Source: Isochrysis galbana (lineage: Eukaryota; Haptophyta; Isochrysidales; Isochrysidaceae). From it: a stretch of 64,000 nucleotides of DNA. The stretch is taken from positions 4,023,419-4,087,418 of the forward strand of contig CM030939.1 in assembly GCA_018136815.1 (NCBI GenBank). Direction: 5' to 3'. Each line of letters starts with the position of its first letter. The stretch's first letter is position 1. Under the pieces are notes generated by a model. The model ran no database searches, was not told the origin of the DNA, and saw only the letters and a list, made by a program, of their open reading frames with translations. Below, one piece after another: positions 52,325 through 61,759 of the stretch. A program made the position numbers and the translations under genes.

Positions 52325-53308
52325 CTATGAAAAAGAGCAGTTTCGTTGGACTGAGTCAACAGCGGGTATTGACTCCAAAAGATTCGAGGCTTCATAAACG
52401 TCATAGGCCTTGGGTTCGACTTCCGAAGAGGAGCTGGGAGCGGTGGTGGCGCCGGATGCATCGATTGCGGCTAGGCGCTCTGCAGCCCTGTTTCGATATC
52501 CAGGGATCTCGGTGTATGCACACGATCCGTTGACCACCTTAGAGAACCAATAGCGCGCCTGATTTAGATCCTTGGGCAAGCCATACATACCCTGCGCGTG
52601 CCACTCGCCCAGCCAGTTGGCAGCAAATTCGGCACCGGCGGCGGCGGCGGCAGAGACTAGGCAAATCCCCTGAGCTACATTGGCCTCGACTCCCTTGCCC
52701 CCGACGAGGCACAGACCAGCGGAAGCCTGGCCGCAGACGGATCCCAAGTCGGCTGCGCGTTTGCACCAGTGGAAACCCTTTTCATGCGACTTCTCGAGCC
52801 CCATCTTCCCACAGTGGTACCACGTCCCGAGCATGACCATAGCGGGAGCATCGCCCGCATCGGCCCGACGACGCCACATGTTTACCATCTCCTCATTGTC
52901 GATTCGCTCACGCCACCGATCCGCCTTGTATCCGATGACTGTCCCTGTGCGCACCAACTTCTCGATTGAGGCGCGCACTTGGTGCGACGGCAGCAGCCTG
53001 CTGCCCATCGGGTTGTTGGTGACCGGCGAGGTCTGCCGACCCGACTTGAGCCAGCGCTCGATGGCGCTGCGCTCGTACACCCGGCCGTCCTCTGCAGTCA
53101 CCGGGTCAAGCGGCAGCTCCGCCGTAATCGGGCAGACATACTCGTCGGCGATCGAGTCCATCGCTGACCGCAGCCTCTTGTTCTGCTCGCGTGGCGAGAA
53201 GGGCTCCTCTGAGTGTGCCGACGCGATACGCTTGAGGCTCTCCCTCGCTGCACTGGCGACGGTCGGCCGAGCCTCCATGTGCAGATTCGACTGGCTAGCG
53301 ACCGACAT
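52325..53308 (-). CDS. U-box protein with Sel1-like repeats
   Basis: 327 residues in one exon. Residues about 55-125 are a U-box (ADEYVCPITAELPLDPVTAEDGRVYER... with DPVTAEDGRVYERSAIERWL), the E2-binding module of ubiquitin ligases. From about residue 145 come Sel1-like repeats (AMVMLGTWYHCGKMGLEKSH, KGFHWCKRAADLGSVCGQAS and others), helical pairs that bind partner proteins. The combination occurs in many copies in some algae and suggests a ubiquitin ligase whose substrate is chosen by the repeats. The ATG at 53308 was chosen; the frame stays open upstream in pyrimidine-rich leader. An inverted repeat begins 325 bases upstream. Confidence 0.85.
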   Translation of the reverse strand: MSVASQSNLHMEARPTVASAARESLKRIASAHSEEPFSPREQNKRLRSAMDSIADEYVCPITAELPLDPVTAEDGRVYERSAIERWLKSGRQTSPVTNNPMGSRLLPSHQVRASIEKLVRTGTVIGYKADRWRERIDNEEMVNMWRRRADAGDAPAMVMLGTWYHCGKMGLEKSHEKGFHWCKRAADLGSVCGQASAGLCLVGGKGVEANVAQGICLVSAAAAAGAEFAANWLGEWHAQGMYGLPKDLNQARYWFSKVVNGSCAYTEIPGYRNRAAERLAAIDASGATTAPSSSSEVEPKAYDVYEASNLLESIPAVDSVQRNCSFS

Positions 53309-53632
53309 CTCGTGGGCTGGAGCTAGACGGACGGGAAGAGGGGCGGGGGAGGGGAGGGGCAAGGGGCAGGCGGAGGCGAGAGAGCGGATCCGCCTCTGTT
53401 GTCTGTCTTCCCACGGACGACTTTCTGGAGCGAGCGAGCGTGGGTCGCTTCTTCTCTCTTCTTCTTCGCTCTCCTCCCCTCGGCGCGCTCGCCCCGCGCT
53501 CGCTCCCCCCCCCAACTTCAAGGTTCCCTCCCGTCGCTCTCCCTTCCCTCCGTCTCGGGAGCCACACCAGGGGGGGGGGGGGGCGGAGCTGTGAGCGAGC
53601 GCGCTCTCCCGCGCTCTCCCGCGCGCATTTTG

Positions 53633-53853
53633 TGTGTGAAGAGAACAGAGAGGGCGAAGAGAAGAGAGAATAAAGAGAGAGAGCGCGCGGAAAGAGCGAG
53701 CCATTCACAACGACGCGCGACTGACGGCGAGAGGGGAACAGCGCCGAGCTCGAGAGCAGCGTCCTTTGGTCCGAGGAGTATGTAGTAATAGTACAAGTCT
53801 AGGAAAGACTCCGTCTCTCTGGCGGGAGGAGAGAGAGAAGGGAGGCAGCAGAG

Positions 53854-53884
<31 letters not shown>

Positions 53885-54377
53885 GAAGAAGCGGCGCGTG
53901 CGGCGAGGGAGAGGAGAGCGCGCGCGCCCTCTCTCCAGTGGAGAGAGCCCATCCCCCCGCGCCCCCCCCCCTCCTCGCCTTCTTCTCGTCCTCCGTCCCT
54001 TTACGTTGAATGCCCTCTCAGTATCCTATTAAAACGGCACTGCAGAAGAATCGAAACCCGTGAAGAAGAAGAACCACGAGGGATAAGGTCTTCTAGAGAA
54101 CTGGGGACTGGATAGTCTAGTAGAATAGAGAACTCGGACGGACGGTCGCAGTGGGTGCTGTGGGTTGTTCCCCTCTCCCCTTCCCCCCTCCCCCCTGCTG
54201 CGTGTGAGATAGATGAGTGGGAGCACGATGCCGCTGACCGCTTCACGGAGCTGCTCTCGAGCTCGGCGCTGTTCCCCTCTCGCCGTCAGTCGCGCGTCGT
54301 TGTGAATGGCTCGCTCTTTCCGCGCGCTCTCTCTCTTTATTCTCTCTTCTCTTCGCCCTCTCTGTTCTCTTCACACA
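53633..54377. repeat. Perfect 128-base inverted repeat
   Basis: 53633-53760 and 54250-54377 are exact reverse complements over 128 bases, separated by 489 bases. The arms contain the pyrimidine-rich promoter/leader of the U-box gene (left arm read on the minus strand). The spacer holds a GA-rich tract (53825-53895). Perfect identity points to a recent event: an inverted duplication of promoter DNA or the ends of an element. Confidence 0.9.
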
Positions 54378-54406
54378 GATCCTCATAGGCAGGTGGTGGT
54401 CGCCTT

Positions 54407-54905
54407 CGTCACCCTGTTGCCTCACCTTAATTTCCTATTGTTGTCATTCGTAATTAATACATGTGTTGGCATACGCCAAAGTTTTGACCTTGTACACCCC
54501 AATTTTTGAGGTCAAAAATTATGCTGCCAAGGCACGCAAATTTTGGGCAAAATTTTGAATTTTTATTTTTTTGGTTTTGTTTTTTGTGGCGACTAGATAT
54601 TGAGATGTTGAGGAATCTCATGCTTCAGCTTCAGCTTGGCCAGCTGCAGCTTCCAGCTGCAGTGCACCTCCTTCATTCCTCATCCGGTGACAAGTGACAA
54701 GCCCAGAGAGCAGACAGGCTACAATACACCAGAATCGTCAACCCAGCCCGGAGTGAGGTGAGCTGCGGCGAATTGGGGGTCGAACACCTGTGCCACGCGA
54801 GACATATGCTAGTATGCTAGTCGTCACCCTGTTGCCTTTTGCCTCACCTTCATCACCTATATTGTTGTCATTCGTCATTCGTAATATATACACATGCATA
54901 TGCTT
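54407..54905 (+). repeat. Direct repeat pair in AT-rich DNA
   Basis: TCGTCACCCTGTTGCC, CTCACCTT, CCTAT(A)TTGTTGTCATTCGT and a TA-rich end occur at 54407-54475 and again at 54821-54895. Between them, 54500-54560 contains AATTTTTGAGGTCAAAAATT, a palindrome. No gene seen up to 55390. Confidence 0.55.
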
Positions 54906-55390
54906 GGAAAATTTTACCTAAGGAAGGGCTAGGGCAAGGGTCGCGTTTCTGTATTGCCCAAAGGTCCCCTCAAACCTCAAAGCGAAATTTAAGGACTTTA
55001 TTGATTATACCCCTTTCAACCTTCAACCACCTTCCACCTTGAAGCAGCCTTGCAGCCTTGATGAGATGTGACAGTGGGGGTTCATACCTATAACTGTAAC
55101 GCACCAACTATCTTCAAGCTCCCCTCGTCTCCTGCCGCCAACCCCATGCAGGACCTGGTCATGTATTTTGTGCTACTCTACTCTAGAGTAGAGCTAGTAG
55201 TATACTCACACTAGAGTAGAGCTCTACGACTGACCAGCCGCTGGACTGAGCCGCTCCGCCTTTTGGCCCGAGAGAGAGGACGGCAGAGAGAGGAGGGCGG
55301 CGCGGCGGCTGCTCGCTGGTGGGCTGCCCGACCAGAGTTTGTGCTCGCAGCCGCCGGAGCCGACGTGTCGCCGGCAAAGAGGCGAGAAGA

Positions 55391-56386
55391 ATGATGTTGC
55401 TCCGGTCGGTCCGCTCGACGTGCGCGCGCTCACCGACAACCACAGCGCCCTGGCGGCTGCACTCTCTTTACTCTGCGCGCCGGCTGTGCTCAGTGCCGCC
55501 TCCGCCTTCCACCCAAAGAAAGCCCCTCACTGGCGTGGCGAGTCACCTCTTCGCTGCCTCTGTCGGTATGGTTGCGGGGGCTAGCATCGGCCTCGTCGGG
55601 TTTGGCGGCGCTCAATTCATCATTCCTGGCATGACGCACCCTTTGCTCGGCTTGTCGCAGCTTTCGGCGAGCGGCGTCTCACTGGCCTCGCTAAGTGTAT
55701 CGACTGTGACCAGTGGGATCTCTTTTCTCGCCGCGGGTTGTGCCGCCCTCCCGATTGCCGCAGCAATCGCGGTGCCATCGATGGTCTCTGCCAGAATATT
55801 CACTCAAGTAGCCGCCAGGCTGTCAGGTGACGCTCTTGCTTTGTTCTTCAACGGCTTTTCTGTTTTCCTGATGCTATGCAACTTTATCGTCATCTCCACC
55901 GCAAGCAACAAAGAGGAAGAGATGCACGATCAGGAAGCTGTCGTACTAAAGCGGCGGGAGACGGCAGCTGAAGAAAGCAGCGACATGTCAAAGGCGCTGA
56001 TGCACGCAGCCTTTGGCGCCGCCTCAGGGGCAGTGAGTGCGCTCATGGGCGTTGGCGGCCTTCCGCTCACTATATCTTATTTGACGCTAAATACGGACCT
56101 CCCTCATCACCTGGTCCAGGGCACGGCCGTCTGCTCCGCTGCGCCTGCCGTTCTGGTTTCAGCCTTCTCCAGGCTTGGGGCGATTCCAATCGGGACTGCC
56201 GTTGCTGTGGCTATCGGCGCATCAATCGGTTCTAGTCTCGGAGCCCAAGCGGCGCTCATGCTCCCGGAGAGCCAGCTCCGGGTGCTGTACATGGTTGCCC
56301 TCGCCGCCTTCGGTGGAAGCTCCTCGATTCGGGCCGTCGCTAACATGCGTGCACTACTCGCAGCAAGACGCAAGATTGGCAAATGA
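55391..56386 (+). CDS. TauE/SafE-type membrane transporter
   Basis: 331 residues in one exon. The first 35 (MMLLRSVRSTCARS, RLHSLYSARRL) are basic, serine-rich and free of acids, typical of a mitochondrial presequence. About seven or eight membrane segments follow. The pattern of a glycine-rich first segment (AGASIGLVGFGGAQFIIPGM) repeated after a charged loop (AASGAVSALMGVGGLPLTIS) is the internal duplication of the TauE/SafE family, which exports sulfite or organosulfur anions. The substrate cannot be told here. The loop between the halves (NKEEEMHDQEAVVLKRRE) is charged. The ATG at 55391 was preferred over one at 55319. Confidence 0.85.
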   Translation: MMLLRSVRSTCARSPTTTAPWRLHSLYSARRLCSVPPPPSTQRKPLTGVASHLFAASVGMVAGASIGLVGFGGAQFIIPGMTHPLLGLSQLSASGVSLASLSVSTVTSGISFLAAGCAALPIAAAIAVPSMVSARIFTQVAARLSGDALALFFNGFSVFLMLCNFIVISTASNKEEEMHDQEAVVLKRRETAAEESSDMSKALMHAAFGAASGAVSALMGVGGLPLTISYLTLNTDLPHHLVQGTAVCSAAPAVLVSAFSRLGAIPIGTAVAVAIGASIGSSLGAQAALMLPESQLRVLYMVALAAFGGSSSIRAVANMRALLAARRKIGK

Positions 56387-56621
56387 CACGTCGGCGCCAA
56401 CAAAATTTGGGGATGATGTTTGTGTGTTATCACATTGTCGTCAAGACCAAGATAGGAAGGCCTAATCGGGCTCTCATTTCATTAATCCTCTTCTGTATTC
56501 ATCAGTGTGCTAAACAAATTTTGCTCTTTTTCGATTATAATCAGACTGTGGTGAGTGTGAAAAAGATGAAAAAAAATTCTTACAGGGCGGTCAAACAGGG
56601 CTTTTTAAGTACTAATGTGGG

Positions 56622-56753
56622 CAACTAAGTTTATACTTAGTTCGCCCATGGGGAGGCACGAGCCCCCCCCCTCTCTCCACTCCTCCCCTGCCATGGGACA
56701 GGAACCACCCATGCTCCTGGCACGCCTGATGGCTGATGGCTTGCCAGGAGCAT
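56622..56753 (+). repeat. Element head, subfamily A/B, partial
   Basis: CAACTAAGTTTATACTTAGT, CCATGGGG and the CTCCTGGCA/TGCCAGGAG hairpin, stopping right after the hairpin. No tail and no flanking duplication. Confidence 0.65.
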
Positions 56754-56910
56754 ACCAAAAGCGTTCAATTATCCCCATCCCTGCTAACACCTTTCATTGT
56801 CACCTGGAGGTTACTTGACTCAACTTGACACTTCGACACTTCACATGTTGAAACACACACGTGGTCTGACTCCATTCACTCGATTTGGGGCAGGGTCGAT
56901 ATCTCGTTGA

Positions 56911-58403
56911 AATCACGATCCACGTCTCACACCAAAGAGCTCGGACATCGCCGACATCAATCACCTGCGCAACATCATCGATGTGAAAAAGCTGCCACAA
57001 TGGCAGCAATGTGTCTCGAAGGTGAAGGCAGGTTTTGAATACCTCGAGAAGCGTTTGACCAATCAATGCGCAGTCCCACACCATTGCCAGGATCAGCATG
57101 AGGCGTTGGGCTTACTCAGGGCGTTCGACCCATCCTTTGCCAGCACGCACGTGGACGCGGCATTTGTGAGAAAGCTTGAGCGGCTTCCAATGTTCCCGCG
57201 ACCCGCCGATCCACTCATTGAAGAGCTGCCAGCTTACTTGGCAGCCGCAACACTAATCTTATGATTGGCCGCCATGGAGGGGGGCCTCGCGCCCCCCCCA
57301 CTCGCTCGACTCCCCTCATGGGGGGCGAGAACCATCCACCCCCCTGCGCTGCCTCTTGGCATGCAGGGGAGACTCACTCAGACTGCCCAGACTCTCCCAG
57401 AGAGCTGGGCACAGATCGCACGCCCTGGCCCGCGTTGGCCTGCTTGTCGCTCTGACCAACCCCTCCTCCCCCTGGGCCCCCCTGATCAGGACCCCCCAGC
57501 CAGCTCCAGTCGACCGGCAGGGGCGCGAGAGCCAGCGAGGGAGAGGCAGGAGGGGCCAGGGCCATGCCCCAGCCTCACCTGCCCCCTGAGCTGTGCTCCC
57601 AGGCCCCCTGCAGGCCTCCTGGGGACCTGAAGAGGGGCCGCAGGCGCGCGCCATGGCCAGAGCCGCAGGGAAGAGAGGAGGAAGAGGGAAGAGAGAGGGG
57701 AGGGGGGAGTGGCAGCTCTCCCCTCCGGCGTTAACATGTCTTCTCGTCCTGTTTAGGTAAGAGAAGACGGGGGCACCAGAACCAGGAGGGAAGGGCCGCG
57801 GCTCGCCGCGGCCACTCGCCCCGGCGAGGAGTGATTAGCGCTTCTGGGCTCCCTTTCACGAGTGCCCCCCCCCCCCCTGCGTTGTTTTTACCCGAAAGGG
57901 GTTTTCCCCCAGCGTGGACTCGAGGAGAGGACGTGCTGGGGTGCGCGGGGTCGGTGCGTGCACTGGGGGGAGGACAAATATCGAGGGGAGGAGGGGGCAG
58001 TGCCCCCTCCCCCCGGTAGCACTCGGACACCTGGCTCGTCAGGCATGGCGAGATTTCGGGACGGAAAAGTTGTGTCCGATTAGCTAGTGGGGTTGGCTAG
58101 GATATAACATTAATTATTTTATTTATTATTTACTTGGCAGCCGCAAGGGGCTTCACCGTCGGCGATCGCAGCGATGTTCGATCTTTCACATCCTCCATCA
58201 TGAGCTGGTGGAGGGCAAACCACTCCCTGCTACCAGCTTGGTCTCGAGCCGCCCGCATTGCCTTTGCTTTGTCACCCAATTCCGCGGCGTGTGAGCGAGT
58301 GTTTTCGTTATTGAAGTGCATGTTTGGAGATGCGCAAATGAATTCGTTGTCCGATCAGCTCCAGTGTGCACTGATGCTCCGGTACAACCAACGTGACACG
58401 TGA
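56911..58403 (+). pseudogene. hAT-type transposase fragment, interrupted
   Basis: Two pieces of one reading frame. 56911-57250 contains INHLRNIIDVKKLPQWQQ and LERLPMFPRPADPLIEELPA. 58147-58403 contains SSIMSWWRANHSLLPAWSRA and the hAT C-terminal dimerisation motif with SAACERVFSLLKCMFGD and LQCALMLRYNQRDT. The frame is cut at YLAAA by a 17-base-TSD element, and would be continuous without the element and one duplicate. The N-terminal part with the zinc finger and most catalytic residues is absent, and a stop precedes 56911. It was thus a dead or exonic remnant even before the insertion, unless upstream exons exist. Confidence 0.75.
57234..58146 (+). mobile_element. 17-bp-TSD element, subfamily A, complete
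   Basis: TTACTTGGCAGCCGCAA at 57234-57250 and 58130-58146. The element (57251-58129, 879 bases) has a diverged head (ACTAATCTTATGATTGG) but the same body and tail as 7228-8143, including GAGAAGACGGGGGC, GATTAGCGCTTCTGGGCTCC, GTTTTCCCCCAGCGTGGACT and GGATATAACATTAATTATT. It lies in the same orientation as the interrupted transposase. Confidence 0.88.
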
Positions 58404-58712
58404 ATGATGACATGTGAGGTCTGACTCGTGCCTTTCCACATATTAACAACTTGTCAACAACCAATAACAATAATCCGTAATCCGTAATCCGAAGAAACTA
58501 CGCGAAACTTTTGTGAAACTTGGCTAGCCGGTGAGCAACTTTTGCAAAACTTTCACGCGAAACTTTGTTTGGGGGGTCCGGCGCGAAACTCTGACCTGGC
58601 CCTAGCGGACACACCCTAAGCAGGCTGAGTTTTCATCTTCTTCGTCTTTTTCTCACACCCTCCTCCTCAATCCTGTTGTCAATGTCGTTCTGCTGCCCTG
58701 CGTGTGCGGCCC

Positions 58713-59054
58713 GTGGTCGACTACCGCGTGCCCGCGTCTGACGACGAGGCGGAGACCGATAATGCCGAGGAGGACGAAGACTCGGGAGACGACAGGAACT
58801 AGAACGGCGGCAGTGACGCCAGCGACGTCAGCGAGGACGAGGAGAGTGAGGAGAGTGAGGAGGAGGAGACTGAGGAGGAGATTGGCGAGGACGAGGACGA
58901 GGACGACTGCGAGGAATGCGCGGACGACCTGCGCGAGCTGCTGCGCGAGCTGGTCGAGATGACCGACAAGGAGTGGGCAGAGAATCAAATTGGCATACGC
59001 ATGCACGGCGTCTCCATGGGGGCGCGCTGGTTCGTCAGGAAAAAGACACTGTGA
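58713..59054 (+). pseudogene. Acidic-protein remnant with in-frame TAG
   Basis: Reading from 58713: VDYRVPASDDEAETDNAEED, then DSGDDRN, a TAG stop at 58800-58802, then NGGSDASDVSEDEESEESEE. A highly acidic run follows, then CEECADDLRELLRELVEMTD and RMHGVSMGARWFVRKKTL with TGA at 59052. The phrase after the TAG continues in the same frame and style, so the TAG looks like a mutation. No family recognised. Upstream, 58683 offers MSFCCPACAARGRLPRARV in another frame. Confidence 0.45.
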
Positions 59055-59164
59055 CAACTGCTGCCAAAAATAGACCAGTCCTTAAAAGCGCGCGCCGTAT
59101 ATGTTAAACGCCGATACTAGGGTCACGTGTGAATATTGTTGTATAGAGATAACTATGGATATTT

Positions 59165-59210
59165 GATCGCTCATTTCGACTGATGCCCCACAATTGACGG
59201 AACGACACCT
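59165..59210 (+). repeat. Dispersed repeat R4, copy 2
   Basis: GATCGCTCATTTCGACTG...TTGACGGAACGACACCT, matching 29992-30037. It lies 110 bases after the acidic remnant. Confidence 0.65.
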
Positions 59211-60364
59211 GAGCTCTGGGCTCTGCATGGCCACCACCTCCAGGCCATTCTTTGGCCGATCGCGGGCGATCGGACGTCGCGGAAGCTCCGCGTTTCTAAT
59301 AGTGATGCGCCCCACATTCACCACTCTGATCTCTGATTCCTTCCCTTGAGCGCCCGCCTCAATCTCCCAAAATAGTCCGCCACGCGCGGGGGAAGGGAGG
59401 GGGGTCACTCACCGACGCCATTGCCATTGCCATCGCCTTTTGTGGGGCGGGAGGGGGTTGTTCGGAGGGGGAAGGCGGCTGGCGGGGCAGGTAGGGGGGG
59501 ACCCTGAGGAATCCTTGGACACCCAGAGGTGGGAAATAGTGGTTAAAATGAGTGAGTGACCGAGCTACCAGAACCAGAGGGCGCGAGTTGAAGCGACTGC
59601 TCTAGTAGGTAGCGGGGGGCCAATCACCTGAGCCGGTAGGTACTGCACGCGTGGGGTAACAGTAGGACGTGGGCGGGGTGCGTGCCCCCAGGCCTGGCGC
59701 CGTGCCCGCGCGCGGGAAGGCGGGGAGCGGCTTCAGAAGAAGAAGCCACCCACTCCCGAGGGTGGTTGGAGGTGCTTGGGAGATCGAGATCTTGGGGGGG
59801 TGGCGAATCTCAGGTGACGATCTTTGGGGGAAGGGGCGGGGGTCGGGGCCTCGTCGGCGCTCCGTGCAGATGGGAGAGGGAGGGGGAGAGGGGATGGGGA
59901 GATGGGGGGAGAGAGGATCGCTGCGCGCGGCGGGGGGGGGGGGGGGGGGGGGGGCGCGGGGGGGGGGGGGGGGCGGGGGGGGGGGGGGTTCCGAGTACCC
60001 TTACAGGACGGGGGGGGAGGCTCTCGAGGCCCCCCCCCCCCCCTCCGGCCGTCCACGGCGCTGGCGCGCGGGAGCGCCCCGCGTCTCCTCTTCCCCCCCC
60101 CCCCCTTTCTCTCCCCCGCCCCCCCGCCCCCCGCCCCCCCGGCCCCCCCGCCCTGCCGCCCCGCCGCGGAATGAGGACTGACGAATTAGAGGACCCCCTC
60201 CCGCTCGTAGGGGCGGCGAAGCGAGGTTGGGGGGAGGGAAGGCGACAGAGGGAGAGAAGAGAAGGCCGGGGGAGAGAGAAGAGATGGGGGGAGGGGGGGA
60301 GGCGGGGGCGGCCGAGAGATGTGAGAGGGGGGAAGGGGGTGCGGGGGGGGCGCGGAGGCTTCAG
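59211..60364. promoter_or_regulatory. G-tract leader region
   Basis: 59934-59988 is almost pure G, followed by C-tracts at 60032-60043 and 60094-60150, then GGGA-rich DNA up to the ATG at 60365. The G-runs could form quadruplexes. The remainder (59211-59930) shows no gene. Confidence 0.5.
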
Positions 60365-61132
60365 ATGCGCGCATCGGCCGGGGGCTTGCTCCTCCTGCTG
60401 CTCGCGCAGCACGCCGAGGCGCTCGCGCTGAGCCAGGCGTTACGCATGCCTCTCGAGCTCGAGAAGTCCACCCTTCGCATCGGCCCTCGTCACTGCGCCT
60501 CCGCACCGCCAGCCTCCCTCTCTGAGTACCTCTCGTCGCTCTCGCCACATGCGCTCGCTGCTGGCCTCCAGCGCAACCTGCCGCCCGGTACGCTGCGTGT
60601 CAAGGCGCCAGACCAGGAGTCCGATGTACTGCTTCTCGACTTTGACCGTCGCGTCAACCTCGGCCCCGCTGCGCTCAACCTCTGGATGCAGCCACGCGTT
60701 GTTGTGTGGCTCAAGAGGACTGGAGAGTCCCTCATTGCTGAGGGACACCTCTGTGGCGTGGGGTCGGCGTGCAACGACGCGGTGCGCATGTCCTTCCTTC
60801 GGTTACAGTCAAAGTTCACCGCCGTTGAGGGCCCGCTCTCCCATCTGCAGGGAGACTCCATCCCTTGCCTACTGCTCAAGACTGCGCTCAAGGCCGAGCT
60901 CGAAATGTGCCTTGCCACTGGGTGGAAGCGCTGGCTGCCACGTGCACTCATCACTCGGCTGGCCTCGCGCCGGCTCCTTGCTGAGTTTCAGCAGATCCAG
61001 GACGCTATCGCTGCGGGGCTCATCGCGGAATATGAGGCTTGCCGCAACGAGTGGCTCGCCCCACCACCGGTCCATCGAATCGGCGACTGCTCCGTTGTTG
61101 AGGGGAGCTGCCCCACCACAGCGACGCCATGA
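60365..61132 (+). CDS. Signal-peptide protein of unknown function
   Basis: 255 residues in one exon. MRASAGGLLLLLLAQHAEAL is a signal peptide; the following residues could also be part of a bipartite plastid leader. The body has alternating beta strands (ESDVLLLDFDRRVNLGP, PRVVVWLKRTGESLIAEGHL) and a C-terminal helix (LLAEFQQIQDAIAAGLIAEY). The fold pattern recalls polyketide-cyclase-like or DUF1997 proteins of algae, which is only an impression. Its leader is purine-rich. It is the last complete gene before the assembly gap. Confidence 0.6.
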   Translation: MRASAGGLLLLLLAQHAEALALSQALRMPLELEKSTLRIGPRHCASAPPASLSEYLSSLSPHALAAGLQRNLPPGTLRVKAPDQESDVLLLDFDRRVNLGPAALNLWMQPRVVVWLKRTGESLIAEGHLCGVGSACNDAVRMSFLRLQSKFTAVEGPLSHLQGDSIPCLLLKTALKAELEMCLATGWKRWLPRALITRLASRRLLAEFQQIQDAIAAGLIAEYEACRNEWLAPPPVHRIGDCSVVEGSCPTTATP

Positions 61133-61658
61133 GTGTCGACCTCCCTCTGGCCAGATCAAGGTGCCAGTCCGGCGTCGTTGCTTCCTCCGTACGTACTACT
61201 TTCATCTCAGCCCATTGCTTTTCCTCGCTCTGCCGCGAGAGGCCCTGCCATCTGTGCTTGATGGCGGAGGCAGCCATGTACACCCTGTTTTTCCCCCTTT
61301 GCCATACCGGTGTGCCAGAGCCCTGCACTTAAACCTCGACTTCGAAGCTCCCCAAAGTGGCAGTCGCGCTCTGCAACCGCTAAGGTCGCCTCACATGGTC
61401 GCTCAACCACGAGGGACCTCCCCGCACCAGAGCAAGCCGTACCTCCCGTGTGCGCCACGAGTGATTCCACCATGCCATATTTTCTTTCATGGGCACACCC
61501 TATTGTGAGGCATTGGCATGAGCGATCTTCCCCAGCCCCTTGTCGACTGGGATCGTCCACAACACAGAGTGGGACAAACGGAGCCTAGCTCCCCTAGCTT
61601 GTCCCTTAATGACACGCCCCCCTTCCCCCGAGTGCGCTCGCCTCGGTGCGTGTGAATG

Positions 61659-61758
61659 NNNNNNNNNNNNNNNNNNNNNNNNNNNNNNNNNNNNNNNNNN
61701 NNNNNNNNNNNNNNNNNNNNNNNNNNNNNNNNNNNNNNNNNNNNNNNNNNNNNNNNNN
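61659..61758. other. Assembly gap of 100 N
   Basis: Exactly 100 N, the usual placeholder for a gap of unknown size. The gene to its right therefore has an unknown 5' part, and the distance to the gene at 60365 is not known. Confidence 0.99.
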
Positions 61759-61759
61759 C

